Assembly: GCA_002015125.1 (NCBI GenBank)
Contig: MUYB01000001.1
Location: 1 to 64,000 of the forward strand
From: [Haemophilus] felis
GTDB lineage: Bacteria > Pseudomonadota > Gammaproteobacteria > Enterobacterales > Pasteurellaceae
Length of the DNA: 64,000 nucleotides
Direction: 5' to 3'
Shown here: positions 45,065 to 54,481 of the stretch, piece after piece
Position numbering within the stretch: the first letter of the stretch is position 1
How the letters are laid out: the number at the start of each line of letters is the position of its first letter
The notes under the pieces: model-generated
The model's database searches: none
The model's input: the letters and a program-made list of their open reading frames with translations, nothing else
What the model was told of the DNA's origin: nothing
Translations under genes and position numbers: made by a program

Positions 45065-46440
45065 AAGGATTCTTCCATCCACTGTAATTTGTCTAGTAAT
45101 TTCTGATGAATACCGCCGAAACTCCCATTGGACATCACCAAAATATGATCCGTTGGTCTAGCTTCTTTCACTATCATATCCACCAATTTATCTAAATTCA
45201 CATTCCAAGTTGCACTTTGAACACATTTATTCACAATATCTACAACGTCCCAACCAATATTTTCTGGTTGATAAAAAAACACGGCATCCGCTCTTGCTAA
45301 AGAAGGGGCAATTTCATCTTTATGAATTCCCATTTTCATTGTATTAGAACGCGGTTCAAGCACCGCTAAAATACGTTGATTAGCGCCGACTTTATCTCGT
45401 AAAGCGGTAAGGGTGGCAAGAATCTCCGTCGGATGATGAGCAAAATCATCATAAACTGTTATCTTATTCACTTCTCCTTTAATTTCTAAACGACGTTTAG
45501 GGCTAATAAAAGAACTTAGCGCCTCACAAGCATCTTTAATCGCAATGCCTGTATGGTGCGCAGCAGCGATAGCCATTAAAGCATTGTGCATATTATGCTG
45601 CCCAACAATATTCCAATGCACTTCAGCCACTTTCTGGTCAAAATGGAATACCTCAAATTGAGTGCAATCATTGGTTAAACGTTGGGCATACCATTCTTTA
45701 TCCTGTCCTAAAAATTGGGTTTCAGACCAACATCCCATTGCTAAAGTTTGTTGAACCGTCTTTTCATTAGCGCCAGAAAGCACTAATCCAGAGGCAGGCA
45801 TAGTGCGAATCATATGATGAAATTGACGTTGGATGCTTTGAATATCATCAAAAATATCGGCGTGATCAAAACCTATATTGTTAACAATTAAGGTCTTAGG
45901 ATTGTAATGCACAAATTTAGAACGCTTATCAAAAAAAGCCGTATCATACTCATCAGCTTCAATCACAAAATATTCACTTTCCCCTAAACGAGCAGAAGTG
46001 CCAAAATTGCCAGAAATCCCACCAATTAAAAAACCCGGTTTTTTACCGCATTTTTCTAAAATCCAGCTCAGCATACCTGTAGTTGTGGTTTTACCATGTG
46101 TACCTGAAACCGCGAGCACCCAGCATTTACGCAATAAATTATCATGCAACCATTGAGGGCCTGACATATAAGGCAATCTATTTTCTAGCACATATTCCAC
46201 ACAGGGATTTCCGCGCTTCATCGCGTTACCAATAATCACTATATCTGGCGTGGGTTGTAATTGAGAGATGTCAAAATGCGGAATAATATCAATACCGCTT
46301 TCACGCAAAAAAGTACTCATCGGCGGATAAACATTAATATCTGCGCCAGTAACCTTATAGCCCATTTGTTTCGCCAGAATGGCCACGCCTCCCATAAAAG
46401 TGCCACAAATGCCTAAAATATGAATATGTTTTGTTGTCAT
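45061..46440 (-). CDS. mpl: UDP-N-acetylmuramate:L-alanyl-gamma-D-glutamyl-meso-diaminopimelate ligase Mpl
   Basis: Mpl recycles cell-wall tripeptide by joining it to UDP-MurNAc. From the ATG at 46440 it has 459 residues in the Mur ligase layout: N-terminal Rossmann-like domain (HIHILGICGTFMGGVAIL), ATP loop LAVSGTHGKTTTTGML, FVIEADEYDTAFFDKRSKF, central GQHNMHNALMAIAAA, and the C-terminal YDDFAHHPTEI. An upstream 16-codon extension is not conserved. It is divergent from fbp; a CRP-type site lies in the 126-bp spacer. Confidence 0.96.
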   Translation of the reverse strand: MTTKHIHILGICGTFMGGVAILAKQMGYKVTGADINVYPPMSTFLRESGIDIIPHFDISQLQPTPDIVIIGNAMKRGNPCVEYVLENRLPYMSGPQWLHDNLLRKCWVLAVSGTHGKTTTTGMLSWILEKCGKKPGFLIGGISGNFGTSARLGESEYFVIEADEYDTAFFDKRSKFVHYNPKTLIVNNIGFDHADIFDDIQSIQRQFHHMIRTMPASGLVLSGANEKTVQQTLAMGCWSETQFLGQDKEWYAQRLTNDCTQFEVFHFDQKVAEVHWNIVGQHNMHNALMAIAAAHHTGIAIKDACEALSSFISPKRRLEIKGEVNKITVYDDFAHHPTEILATLTALRDKVGANQRILAVLEPRSNTMKMGIHKDEIAPSLARADAVFFYQPENIGWDVVDIVNKCVQSATWNVNLDKLVDMIVKEARPTDHILVMSNGSFGGIHQKLLDKLQWMEESL

Positions 46441-46473
46441 TGGATAATTCTCGATGAAAGATTTGTACAAATA

Positions 46474-46489
46474 TGTGTCCCAGATCACA
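46474..46489. promoter_or_regulatory. CRP-type site between mpl and fbp
   Basis: TGTGTCCCAGATCACA matches TGTGA-N6-TCACA at nine of ten positions, 78 bp before fbp and 34 bp before mpl. Control of the gluconeogenic gene fbp is the likelier target. Confidence 0.7.
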
Positions 46490-46566
46490 TTGTCTGTATT
46501 AGGTTGTTGCTATAATAAATCAACTTATTTGAGGTGTAAATTTGATTCATCTATAGGGAAAAAGCT

Positions 46567-47568
46567 ATGAAAACACTCGGACAATTTATTGTAGAAAAAC
46601 AAGCAGAATATCCTCATGCAAAAGGCGAATTAAGTGGAATTTTAAGTTCTATTCGCTTAGTTGCCAAAGTTATTCATCGTGATATCAACAAAGCAGGATT
46701 GACCAATAACATCTTAGGCAATTCAGGGGTTGAAAATGTGCAAGGTGAAGCACAAATGAAATTAGACTTGTTTGCTCACAACACTATGAAGCACGCCTTA
46801 ATCACCCGAGAAGAAGTGGCTGGATTTGCCTCAGAAGAAGAGGAAGATTTTGTCGCATTCAATACAGAACGAGGCAGAAATGCGAAATATGTCATACTGA
46901 CAGATCCTTTAGATGGCTCTTCAAATATTGATGTAAATGTGTCCGTTGGCACGATATTCTCTATCTACCGCCGAGTATCGCCTATCGGCTCTCCTGTAAC
47001 CTTAGAAGATTTTATGCAACCAGGGCATCGCCAAGTGGCTGCAGGTTATATTGTTTATGGCTCATCAACAATGTTGGTTTATACCACTGGACATGGTGTA
47101 AATGGCTTTACTTACGATCCTTCACTAGGCGTCTTTTGTTTATCCCATGAAAATATGCAAATGCCGAAAGACGGTAAAGTCTATTCTATTAACGAAGGGC
47201 AATATCTCAAATTCCCTGATGGAGTAAAAAAATACATCAAATATTGCCAAGAAGAAGATAAAGCCACCAATCGCCCTTATGCTTCTCGTTATATTGGCTC
47301 ATTAGTTTCCGATTTCCATCGCAATTTACTCAAAGGCGGTATCTATATCTATCCTAAAGCGACTAATTATCCAAATGGAAAACTTCGCTTATTATATGAA
47401 GGCAACCCAATGGCATTTTTAGCAGAACAAGCAGGTGGATCTGCTACCGACGGTATTAATCGAATTTTAGATATTCAACCAACAGAACTACATCAACGTG
47501 TTCCTTTCTATGTGGGCTCATCAAATATGGTTGAAAAAGCCAAGGAATTTATGTGCCAATATGGCTAA
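46567..47568 (+). CDS. fbp: Fructose-1,6-bisphosphatase class 1
   Basis: Fbp dephosphorylates fructose-1,6-bisphosphate in gluconeogenesis. The 333 residues have the class I metal and substrate motifs [50 protein letters not shown], and the sugar-phosphate region [22 protein letters not shown]. The length is standard. It is monocistronic, with a strong bidirectional terminator after the stop. A near-consensus CRP site upstream fits catabolite control. pfkA for the opposite step is in the same window. Confidence 0.97.
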   Translation: MKTLGQFIVEKQAEYPHAKGELSGILSSIRLVAKVIHRDINKAGLTNNILGNSGVENVQGEAQMKLDLFAHNTMKHALITREEVAGFASEEEEDFVAFNTERGRNAKYVILTDPLDGSSNIDVNVSVGTIFSIYRRVSPIGSPVTLEDFMQPGHRQVAAGYIVYGSSTMLVYTTGHGVNGFTYDPSLGVFCLSHENMQMPKDGKVYSINEGQYLKFPDGVKKYIKYCQEEDKATNRPYASRYIGSLVSDFHRNLLKGGIYIYPKATNYPNGKLRLLYEGNPMAFLAEQAGGSATDGINRILDIQPTELHQRVPFYVGSSNMVEKAKEFMCQYG

Positions 47569-47585
47569 ATAATAAATATAAAACA

Positions 47586-47617
47586 AAAAGAGCAGATCAT
47601 AATAAATCTGCTCTTTT
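47586..47617. terminator. Bidirectional terminator between fbp and the CorC-type gene
   Basis: A 12-bp stem AAAAGAGCAGAT / ATCTGCTCTTTT with an 8-base loop, between convergent genes. Confidence 0.9.
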
Positions 47618-47635
47618 AGTATTAAACTATCGCAA

Positions 47636-48895
47636 CTATTTTTTAACCACTTTCGCTTGTTTAATCATATTTTCCGCCACCTCTAAAATGGTGATCTCAA
47701 GATCATTAATTTGACAAACTCTACCTTCTTGTGGGATTTCCTGTAAATATTCTAGAATCAAACCATTAAAGGTTCTGGCTTCCTCCGTGTCCAATTGCCA
47801 GTTAAACAACTTATTTAAATCACGCAAATTAGCAGAACCATCAATAATCATCGAGCCATCAGATTGTGTCGTTACTTCTTCATCAATAGAAGGTGCCATA
47901 GAAGTAGTAAATTCGCCGACAATCTCTTCCAAAATATCTTCTAAGGTAATTAATCCTTTAATATCCCCATATTCATCAACAACCAAACCAATACGTTCTT
48001 TATTGTTACGGAAATTAATTAATTGAGAATTTAAAGGCGTGCCTTCTGGAATAAAATAGGCTTCATCGGCAGCACGAATTAATGTTTCCTTGGTAAATTC
48101 ATTTTTATCCAACATTAATCGATAAGCTTCTCGAACTCGCACCATACCGAGAATATTCTCGTCCATACTGCCTTTGTATAAAACAACACGACCATGAGGA
48201 GCATGATTTAATTGGCGCATAATCGCTTTCCAATCATCATCAACATCAATACCACCAATATCATTACGTGGCACCATAATATCATCCACGGTAACTTGCT
48301 CTAAATCCAAAATAGACAACAACATTTCTTGGTGTGCAGAAGGAATAAATTTTCCAGCTTCATTCACTATGGTTCGTAATTCTTCGGGATTTACTGAAGG
48401 CGATTTATTTTCAGAACGCAACCCCATTAAACGCAATAAACCTTGAATAATTAAATTCATCAAATAGACCAGCGGCGTAAATAAACGTAACAATACCGCC
48501 AGTAAATGACTAGAAATAAAAGCGACTTTTTCTGGGTGTCTTGCTGCAACGGTTTTCGGCAAAATCTCAGAAAAAATGAGCATAAAGAAAGTTAGCAATC
48601 CTGTTGCAATTGCGACACCTGCATCACCATACAAACGAATCCCAATAATCGTGGTAATTGCTGAAGCAGAAATATTGACTAGGTTGTTACAGATAAGAAT
48701 CAGGCTAAGTAGTACATCGGTTTTTTTCAATAATTTTTCCGCTTTCTTCGCACCTTTATGCCCTTTTTCCGCAAGATGACGTAAGCGATAGCGATTAGCA
48801 GATAATAAACCTGTTTCAGAACCAGAGAAGTACGCAGAAACAATTAATAAAATAATTAAGGTAATAAACAACGTACTAAGGGGAATGCTGTCCAA
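47636..48895 (-). CDS. CNNM/CorC-HlyC family membrane protein (YfjD-like)
   Basis: The 419-residue protein has an N-terminal CNNM/DUF21 membrane domain of four helices (to about residue 180), a pair of CBS domains (MTVDDIMVPRNDIGG-like TVDDIMVPRNDIGGID, then LVVDEYGDIKGLITLEDILEEIVG) and a C-terminal CorC/HlyC domain. Relatives are linked to magnesium or cobalt efflux. Conservation starts at DSIPLSTLFITLI, and the codon before it is TTG at 48895 with AAAGGAA six bases upstream, so I favour that TTG. An ATG 33 codons earlier (48994) gives an unconserved leader that would include the USS hairpin. Confidence 0.87.
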   Translation of the reverse strand: MDSIPLSTLFITLIILLIVSAYFSGSETGLLSANRYRLRHLAEKGHKGAKKAEKLLKKTDVLLSLILICNNLVNISASAITTIIGIRLYGDAGVAIATGLLTFFMLIFSEILPKTVAARHPEKVAFISSHLLAVLLRLFTPLVYLMNLIIQGLLRLMGLRSENKSPSVNPEELRTIVNEAGKFIPSAHQEMLLSILDLEQVTVDDIMVPRNDIGGIDVDDDWKAIMRQLNHAPHGRVVLYKGSMDENILGMVRVREAYRLMLDKNEFTKETLIRAADEAYFIPEGTPLNSQLINFRNNKERIGLVVDEYGDIKGLITLEDILEEIVGEFTTSMAPSIDEEVTTQSDGSMIIDGSANLRDLNKLFNWQLDTEEARTFNGLILEYLQEIPQEGRVCQINDLEITILEVAENMIKQAKVVKK

Positions 48896-48926
48896 AATAT
48901 TTCCTTTTAAGAGTTGATCAAAAATA

Positions 48927-48957
48927 AAAGTGCGGTTGTTCCAATTAACCGCACTTT
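48927..48957. repeat. Inverted pair of uptake signal sequences
   Basis: AAAGTGCGGTT and AACCGCACTTT form a perfect 11-bp stem with a 9-base loop; each arm holds an exact USS core. Paired USSs usually act as terminators between convergent genes. Here the pair lies 32 bp upstream of the TTG start of the CorC-type gene, divergent from ffh, followed on the minus strand by TTATTTTT. It may act as an attenuator. Confidence 0.88.
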
Positions 48958-49107
48958 CGTACCATAGAATAATGAAATTATGCTTATATTTCAAGCATAC
49001 CTCGTAATCCTAGACTGGAATGAGGAATCTTCATCATTTTCTAGGAAATCAATAGGATTTTAGTATAATGACAAGCAATTTTTGCTTATGAAATTATGGG
49101 ATTATCT

Positions 49108-50484
49108 ATGTTTGAGAATTTATCAGACCGCCTATCAAAAACCTTACGCAACATTAGTGGTCGTGGACGTTTAACGGAAGATAATATTAAAGAAACGCTA
49201 CGAGAAGTACGCATGGCGCTTCTTGAAGCCGATGTTGCCTTACCTGTTGTTCGTGAATTTATTAATCAGGTAAAAGAACGCGCTATTGGCGTGGAGGTAA
49301 ACAAGAGTTTAACGCCGGGACAAGAGTTCGTCAAAATCGTTCAAGCCGAACTTGAAAAAGCCATGGGCGAAGCAAATGAGGGCTTAAATTTAGCGACTCA
49401 ACCACCAGCAGTGATTCTCATGGCGGGTTTGCAAGGGGCGGGTAAAACCACTAGCGTAGGTAAACTTGCCAAATTTCTAAAAGAACGCCACAAGAAAAAA
49501 GTGATGGTGGTATCTGCGGACGTATATCGCCCTGCCGCTATTAAACAATTGGAAACCCTTGCTCAAGCTGTCGGTGCAACATTCTTCCCTTCTGATGTCA
49601 GTCAAAATCCGGTGCATATCGCAGAAAGTGCCTTAGCGGAAGCAAAACTAAAATTCTATGATGTTTTGATTGTGGATACCGCGGGTCGTTTGCATGTTGA
49701 TGCAGAAATGATGACTGAAATTCAACAAATTCATAGTGCGTTAAACCCTATTGAAACCTTGTTTACCGTTGATGCAATGACAGGGCAAGATGCCGCGAAT
49801 ACAGCAAAAGCATTCAATGAAACCCTACCATTAACAGGGGTAATTTTAACTAAAGTGGATGGCGATGCTCGCGGTGGTGCAGCACTTTCTATTCGCCAAA
49901 TTACGGGGAAACCAATTAAATTCCTTGGGGTTGGTGAAAAAACCGATGCTCTTGAGCCATTCCATCCAGATCGTGTCGCATCTCGTATTTTGGGAATGGG
50001 GGATGTGCTTTCTTTAATTGAGGATCTGCAACGTTCTGTAGATCAAGAGAAAGCGGAGAAAATGGCACAAAAATTCAAGAAAGGTGATGATTTTACCTTA
50101 GAGGATTTCCGTGAACAGTTAATCGAAATGAAAAAAATGGGCGGAATGATGTCTATGCTGGATAAGTTGCCCGGCGCTAAAAACCTGCCTGCTCATGTAA
50201 AAAATCAAGTAGATGATCGCATGTTTATCAAAATGGAAGCTATCATCAACTCGATGACACTCAAAGAACGCGCTCATCCAGATATCATCAAAGCTTCTCG
50301 CCGTCGTCGTATCGCCGATGGTTCTGGTACAAAAGTTCAAGATGTGAATAAACTGCTCAAACAATTTGAAGAAATGCAACGTATGATGAAAAAAATGCGT
50401 AAAGGTGGCATGGCTAAAATGATGCGCGGTATGCAAGGAATGATGGGCGGGCTTGGCGGTTTAGGTAATATGTTTAGACGTTAA
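49108..50484 (+). CDS. ffh: Signal recognition particle protein Ffh
   Basis: Ffh binds 4.5S RNA and signal peptides to target proteins to the membrane. The 458 residues have the N domain (MFENLSDRLSKTLRNISGRG), the GTPase G domain (LMAGLQGAGKTTSVGKLAKF, DTAGRLHVDAEMM, TKVDGDARGG) and a Met-rich M domain with multiple GMM runs at the end. The ATG at 49108 gives the canonical N-terminus; the frame extends four codons upstream. Its receptor ftsY is in the same window at 61-62.5 kb. Convergent with tonB across a strong terminator. Confidence 0.97.
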   Translation: MFENLSDRLSKTLRNISGRGRLTEDNIKETLREVRMALLEADVALPVVREFINQVKERAIGVEVNKSLTPGQEFVKIVQAELEKAMGEANEGLNLATQPPAVILMAGLQGAGKTTSVGKLAKFLKERHKKKVMVVSADVYRPAAIKQLETLAQAVGATFFPSDVSQNPVHIAESALAEAKLKFYDVLIVDTAGRLHVDAEMMTEIQQIHSALNPIETLFTVDAMTGQDAANTAKAFNETLPLTGVILTKVDGDARGGAALSIRQITGKPIKFLGVGEKTDALEPFHPDRVASRILGMGDVLSLIEDLQRSVDQEKAEKMAQKFKKGDDFTLEDFREQLIEMKKMGGMMSMLDKLPGAKNLPAHVKNQVDDRMFIKMEAIINSMTLKERAHPDIIKASRRRRIADGSGTKVQDVNKLLKQFEEMQRMMKKMRKGGMAKMMRGMQGMMGGLGGLGNMFRR

Positions 50485-50490
50485 TATAAT

Positions 50491-50540
50491 AAAAAAACCT
50501 AGGTAAAGCTCAATTTCAATGATGTACCTAGGTTTTTTTA
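50491..50540. terminator. Bidirectional terminator between ffh and tonB
   Basis: AACCTAGGTA / TACCTAGGTT form a 10-bp stem around a 19-base loop, with seven A on one side and seven T on the other, serving both convergent genes. Confidence 0.88.
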
Positions 50541-50543
50541 TGC

Positions 50544-51284
50544 TTATTTAATAGTAAATTTCACTGGAATAGTTAATTGATTACCTAATCCTGCTGGTGG
50601 GGGACCAATAGGTCTAGCTTCATTTACTGCACTTAATGCCGCTTGATCTAACTCGTCTACTCCTGAACTTTTTACTACATGCACGGCGCTAATATTACCA
50701 TTTGCATCTATATTAAAGCCAATTGTCACCACACCTTGTTTTCGCATCATTTTAGCTCGATTAGGATAACGTTTATGTTTCTCAATTTCACGTCTTAGCG
50801 CAGAACGGTAAGTGCTTAGCTCATCGGCACTACGCCCTTGTCCCACAAGATTTGGATTATTGGTTGTGACTGGTCCTGTTGTGGTTGCTTGCTGATTAAT
50901 CAAAGAATCCGAATTCACTTGCTGGTTGGATTTTGGTAAATCCTTGTTTTTTGGTTTTTTCTTCATTTTTTCTTTAGGTTTCTCTTTCGGCTTTTCAGGT
51001 TCTTTTGGTTTTTCAGGTTGTTTCACGGCTTCAGGTTTCACAGTGGGATCCGCCACGTCTTCCTTTGGTAACTCTTCTTGTTTCTGCTGTGGCTTTGGCT
51101 CAGGTTCATTAATAATAGAGGCAGCGAGCATTTCCATGGAAATACTGGTGCTAATAACATCTGCCTGCAGACCATTAGCCCCCTCATTGTTCTGCTCAAC
51201 CGTCCAAAACAAAAAGCCGACTAAACTTAAATGGACGAATAAGGAGAGCAAAAACCCAACTCGTGAACCATTTTTTTCAATCAT
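50544..51284 (-). CDS. tonB: Energy transducer TonB
   Basis: TonB spans the periplasm to power outer-membrane siderophore and heme receptors. The 246 residues show an N-terminal anchor (about 8-28, [18 protein letters not shown]), a Pro/Lys/Glu-rich periplasmic spacer (about 60-120), and the C-terminal domain with the contact motif [20 protein letters not shown] and the ending [12 protein letters not shown]. It overlaps exbD by four bases (ATGA). The exbB-exbD-tonB order is the Haemophilus arrangement; a Fur-like box lies before exbB. Confidence 0.96.
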   Translation of the reverse strand: MIEKNGSRVGFLLSLFVHLSLVGFLFWTVEQNNEGANGLQADVISTSISMEMLAASIINEPEPKPQQKQEELPKEDVADPTVKPEAVKQPEKPKEPEKPKEKPKEKMKKKPKNKDLPKSNQQVNSDSLINQQATTTGPVTTNNPNLVGQGRSADELSTYRSALRREIEKHKRYPNRAKMMRKQGVVTIGFNIDANGNISAVHVVKSSGVDELDQAALSAVNEARPIGPPPAGLGNQLTIPVKFTIK

Positions 51285-51673
51285 TGTGTACTCGCCTTTT
51301 CTTTCATTGTGACGATAGCAACATTTTTAATATCATTTTTAGCCATAAGATCGGTAATGGTAACAAAAGACTGAAATGAAGCTTCTGCATCCACTTTCAA
51401 AGTAACTTTTTGATCCTTAGACCAGCCTGCAACTTCTTGCTGTAAAATTTCCAATGTAATTGGCTTATCATTAAAAAATAGCTCCCCATTTTGTCTCACA
51501 GTTAACAATTTTGCCAAATCATCAGAGCGAAAAGCGACTGATGAACTCGCTTTAGGCACATTAACTTGAATTTTCCCTTGAGAAATAAAGGAGGCAGTAA
51601 TCAATACAATTGCCAACAATACCAACATAATGTCGATAAAAGGAATAATGTTGATTTCATCAAACTTTTTCAC
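51281..51673 (-). CDS. exbD: TonB-system biopolymer transport protein ExbD
   Basis: ExbD with ExbB forms the proton-driven motor that energises TonB. The 130-residue protein has one membrane helix near residues 11-31 ([19 protein letters not shown]) containing the essential aspartate, and a periplasmic domain with the ends [18 protein letters not shown]. It lies 12 bp after exbB and overlaps tonB by four bases, so all three are one transcript. Confidence 0.96.
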   Translation of the reverse strand: MKKFDEINIIPFIDIMLVLLAIVLITASFISQGKIQVNVPKASSSVAFRSDDLAKLLTVRQNGELFFNDKPITLEILQQEVAGWSKDQKVTLKVDAEASFQSFVTITDLMAKNDIKNVAIVTMKEKASTQ

Positions 51674-51685
51674 TGATATCCCCTA

Positions 51686-52138
51686 CTATTTGCTAGCATT
51701 TTTTTCGTTCAGTGCGAACCATTTCAAACGGTTAACTTCCACTTTGCGTCCTAAGCCGTTATAAAATACCATTGAAGGAATCGCCACTAAGATCCCGACT
51801 GCGGTTGCTTTTAGTGCAAGGGATAAATGCACCATAATAGATGCTGCATCGATCTCGCCGCCAGAATGCCCCAATTCATAGAAGGTTAGTAAAATGCCAA
51901 TAACGGTTCCGAGTAACCCTACATAAGGTGCGTTAGAACCGATACTTGAAATCGCCGTTAAATTACGTTGTAAATCAATATCTAATTCATGAACATTGTC
52001 ATACTCAGCTACGTTAACTTTATTTAAGAAAATAAAACGCTCAATCACCAGCCAAACCATGATAAAACTCATAATGGCGAGTAACCCAAGAATAATGTAG
52101 TCAATGTATTGTTGTAAAAAATCTAAAAACTGAAACAT
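51686..52138 (-). CDS. exbB: TonB-system biopolymer transport protein ExbB
   Basis: ExbB is the TolQ/MotA-family channel subunit of the TonB motor. The 150-residue protein has three membrane helices: about 10-30, a middle one at [17 protein letters not shown], and a third at [18 protein letters not shown]. It is the short form, lacking the long N-terminal extension of E. coli ExbB, as in Haemophilus. It is first in exbB-exbD-tonB, with a Fur-like box 45 bp upstream, fitting iron repression. Confidence 0.96.
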   Translation of the reverse strand: MFQFLDFLQQYIDYIILGLLAIMSFIMVWLVIERFIFLNKVNVAEYDNVHELDIDLQRNLTAISSIGSNAPYVGLLGTVIGILLTFYELGHSGGEIDAASIMVHLSLALKATAVGILVAIPSMVFYNGLGRKVEVNRLKWFALNEKNASK

Positions 52139-52182
52139 AAACGTTCCTTTATTTGCATTGAAAAATAAAAATTATACGCTAT

Positions 52183-52197
52183 TGAGAATTGATTTCA
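52183..52197. promoter_or_regulatory. Fur-like box upstream of exbB
   Basis: TGAGAATTGATTTCA matches the 7-1-7 Fur pattern TGATAAT-N-ATTATCA at 11-12 of 14 positions, 45 bp before exbB. Iron repression of the TonB system is well known in the family. Confidence 0.65.
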
Positions 52198-52365
52198 ATT
52201 ACGAATTTTCTGTGTTGCAAAATCCTCTCTAAAAATTGTTATTAAATCAAAGAAGACTTCTTTGCTTTTATTTCCATCAATGCTAGAATTCCGCACTCGT
52301 TTGTCATCGCTGAATTAGAGATCGGCGATTGATGTATATCAACATAACTAGTTAGGAGTTATCAA

Positions 52366-52635
52366 ATGTCTCTAAGTACAGAAAAAAAAGCGGCAATCGT
52401 TGCAGAATTTGGTCGTGATGCAAAAGATACTGGTTCATCTGAAGTGCAAATCGCATTATTAACTGCACAAATCAACCACTTACAATCTCACTTTGCAGAA
52501 CACAAAAAAGACCACCACGGTCGTCGCGGTTTATTACGTATGGTTTCTCGTCGTCGTAAACTTTTAGATTACTTAAAACGCACTAATCTTGAACTTTATA
52601 GCGCAACAATCGCTCGTTTAGGTTTACGTCGCTAA
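52366..52635 (+). CDS. rpsO: 30S ribosomal protein S15
   Basis: S15 binds 16S rRNA early in small-subunit assembly and often represses its own mRNA. The 89-residue protein is the exact expected length, with [40 protein letters not shown] and [20 protein letters not shown], all diagnostic. TTAGGAG precedes the ATG. The upstream 5' region holds small complementary stretches that could allow S15 autoregulation, but I could not define a structure. The usual neighbour pnp is absent; a bidirectional terminator follows. Confidence 0.98.
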   Translation: MSLSTEKKAAIVAEFGRDAKDTGSSEVQIALLTAQINHLQSHFAEHKKDHHGRRGLLRMVSRRRKLLDYLKRTNLELYSATIARLGLRR

Positions 52636-52657
52636 TTAAGCAAACTAAACAAACAAA

Positions 52658-52690
52658 AAACCGAATTAGTTTTTTCTAATTCGGTTTTTT
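52658..52690. terminator. Bidirectional terminator between rpsO and gmk
   Basis: An 11-bp stem AACCGAATTAG / CTAATTCGGTT with a 6-base T loop, flanked by A and T runs. Confidence 0.92.
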
Positions 52691-52709
52691 TATGCAAGAT
52701 AGCAGAAAA

Positions 52710-53342
52710 CTATTCCGCCTTACCTAATAACTGCGCAATGAGCGACGCACTTTGTTTTTGCTGATGCGCTAAGGTTAATCGCTCCGCACGTAAAATTGCC
52801 TGAAAATCCGCCAACGCCTGCTCAAAATCATCATTCACAATCACATAATCATATTCGTCATAGTGCGAAATTTCCGCAATGGCTTTCGACATTCTATCCG
52901 CAATCACCGCTTCGCTGTCCTGTCCACGTCCAATCAAGCGACGTTCCAGCTCTTGCAAAGAAGGGGGCAAAATAAAAATACTTTTCGCCGTAGGCACTTT
53001 CTTCCTAATTTGCTGCGCCCCTTGCCAATCAATATCCAAGAAAACATCAATACCAGCAGCTAAATTTTTCTCAATAGCAGGCAGCGAAGTACCATAATAA
53101 TTACCACCAAATACTTTCGCATATTCCAAAAATAAATCTTGCGCGATTAAACGTTCAAATTCCTCCACTGACACGAAATAATAATGCACTCCCTCAATTT
53201 CCCCTGGACGAGGCCCTCTTGTGGTATGAGAAACCGACACCATCATTTTTTTCTCTTGATCTTGTTGTAATAACGCCGAAATTAACGAGGATTTTCCCGC
53301 CCCACTTGGAGCAGATAAAATATACAAATTACCTTGAGTCAT
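52710..53342 (-). CDS. gmk: Guanylate kinase
   Basis: Gmk phosphorylates GMP to GDP. From the ATG at 53342 the protein has 210 residues, with the P-loop [17 protein letters not shown], the GMP-binding [13 protein letters not shown], and [22 protein letters not shown] [19 protein letters not shown] precedes this ATG; the 26-codon upstream extension is unconserved. rpoZ, the usual downstream partner, is absent. Its 5' end and leader are duplicated in decayed form at 58.6 kb, on the far side of the sucrose genes. Confidence 0.96.
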   Translation of the reverse strand: MTQGNLYILSAPSGAGKSSLISALLQQDQEKKMMVSVSHTTRGPRPGEIEGVHYYFVSVEEFERLIAQDLFLEYAKVFGGNYYGTSLPAIEKNLAAGIDVFLDIDWQGAQQIRKKVPTAKSIFILPPSLQELERRLIGRGQDSEAVIADRMSKAIAEISHYDEYDYVIVNDDFEQALADFQAILRAERLTLAHQQKQSASLIAQLLGKAE

Positions 53343-53476
53343 ATGCGTTCTCCATAAAATAAAATTGCCATTATTATGCCGATAAATAGTCTTTAAATCA
53401 GCTAAAAAAATCCAAAACAATTTAGCAAAATAAAAAAATCTGCGTTAGATCACAGAATTTTATATTCTTCATTGCA

Positions 53477-53494
53477 AACTAAAACGTTTTAGTT
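53477..53494. promoter_or_regulatory. ScrR operator before scrK
   Basis: AACTAAAACGTTTTAGTT is a perfect 18-bp palindrome of LacI-family type with a central CG, 42 bp before scrK. A nearly identical palindrome lies before scrA. A half-conserved CRP site (TCTGC-N6-TCACA) is at 53439-53454. Confidence 0.85.
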
Positions 53495-53536
53495 AAAATT
53501 AAATGTAACAAAGTACAAGATTAAAAGGATAAAAAT

Positions 53537-54469
53537 ATGGATAAAATTTGGGTATTGGGCGATGCTGTTGTTGATCTTCTTCCTGATGGAGAACAACATT
53601 ATTTGTCTTGTCCTGGTGGAGCGCCTGCAAATGTAGCCGTAGGTATTGCTCGATTGGGGCAAAATGTAGGTTTCATTGGACGAGTCGGTGAAGATCCTTT
53701 CGGTTATTTTTTACAGCAAACCTTACAAAAAGAAAATGTCTGTACTAATCATATGATTTTTGATAAATCACATCGCACTTCAACCGTATTGGTCTCCTTG
53801 GATAAGGGTGAACGTAGTTTTACCTTTATGGTCAATCCAAGTGCGGATCAATTTTTACAACAATCTGATCTACCAAAGTTTAATCCGAAAGAGGGCTTAC
53901 ATTGTTGTTCTATTGCTTTACTAAACGAGCCTTCTCGCGCTACAACTTTTTGTGCTATTGAGGAAATTAAAAAAGTAGGTGGATTTTTCTCTTTTGATCC
54001 GAATTTGCGTTTATCTCTTTGGCAAGATTTAGGGTTAATGAAATCTCTTGTAAACAAAGCAATTGCCTTTGCCGATGTGGTTAAATTTTCTGAAGAAGAA
54101 ATTATTTTATTAACCGAAAGTCAAAATTTAAGCGACGCTATCGATAAAATCACATCGCTTTATCCACATAAATTAATGATTATCACCTTAGGTAAAGAGG
54201 GCGCTCTTTGTTTACTAAATGGCGAGCAAAAGAAAGTTGTAGGTAAAGCAATACAACCAATTGATACTACAGGGGCTGGTGATGCTTTTGTTAGTGGTTT
54301 ATTAGCAGGACTTTCACAACTTTCCCAGTGGGAAAATCTTGATAAACTTGTTCCTATTGTGCAACAAGCAAATGCTTGTGGGGCTTTAGCGACAACTCAG
54401 AAAGGGGCAATGTCTGCTTTACCAAATAAAGCACAATTACAACGATTTCTCGCCGCTACACAGTTATAA
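53537..54469 (+). CDS. scrK: Fructokinase (sucrose operon)
   Basis: ScrK phosphorylates the fructose released from sucrose-6-phosphate. The 310-residue protein is a PfkB-family sugar kinase with the N-terminal substrate motif CPGGAPANVAVGIARLG and IGRVGEDPFG, and the C-terminal catalytic motif DTTGAGDAFVSGLLAGL (catalytic Asp about 249). AAAGGA lies before the ATG. It is first in scrK-scrB-scrR (12-bp gaps) under a ScrR-type palindrome. ScrB, encoded next, produces its substrate. Confidence 0.94.
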   Translation: MDKIWVLGDAVVDLLPDGEQHYLSCPGGAPANVAVGIARLGQNVGFIGRVGEDPFGYFLQQTLQKENVCTNHMIFDKSHRTSTVLVSLDKGERSFTFMVNPSADQFLQQSDLPKFNPKEGLHCCSIALLNEPSRATTFCAIEEIKKVGGFFSFDPNLRLSLWQDLGLMKSLVNKAIAFADVVKFSEEEIILLTESQNLSDAIDKITSLYPHKLMIITLGKEGALCLLNGEQKKVVGKAIQPIDTTGAGDAFVSGLLAGLSQLSQWENLDKLVPIVQQANACGALATTQKGAMSALPNKAQLQRFLAATQL

Positions 54470-54481
54470 ATAGGTTTATAA

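Noticed and set aside
50926..51312. A Gly/Phe/Ser-rich frame on the plus strand
   Set aside because: It is antisense to the Pro/Lys-rich spacer of tonB, which explains its odd composition.
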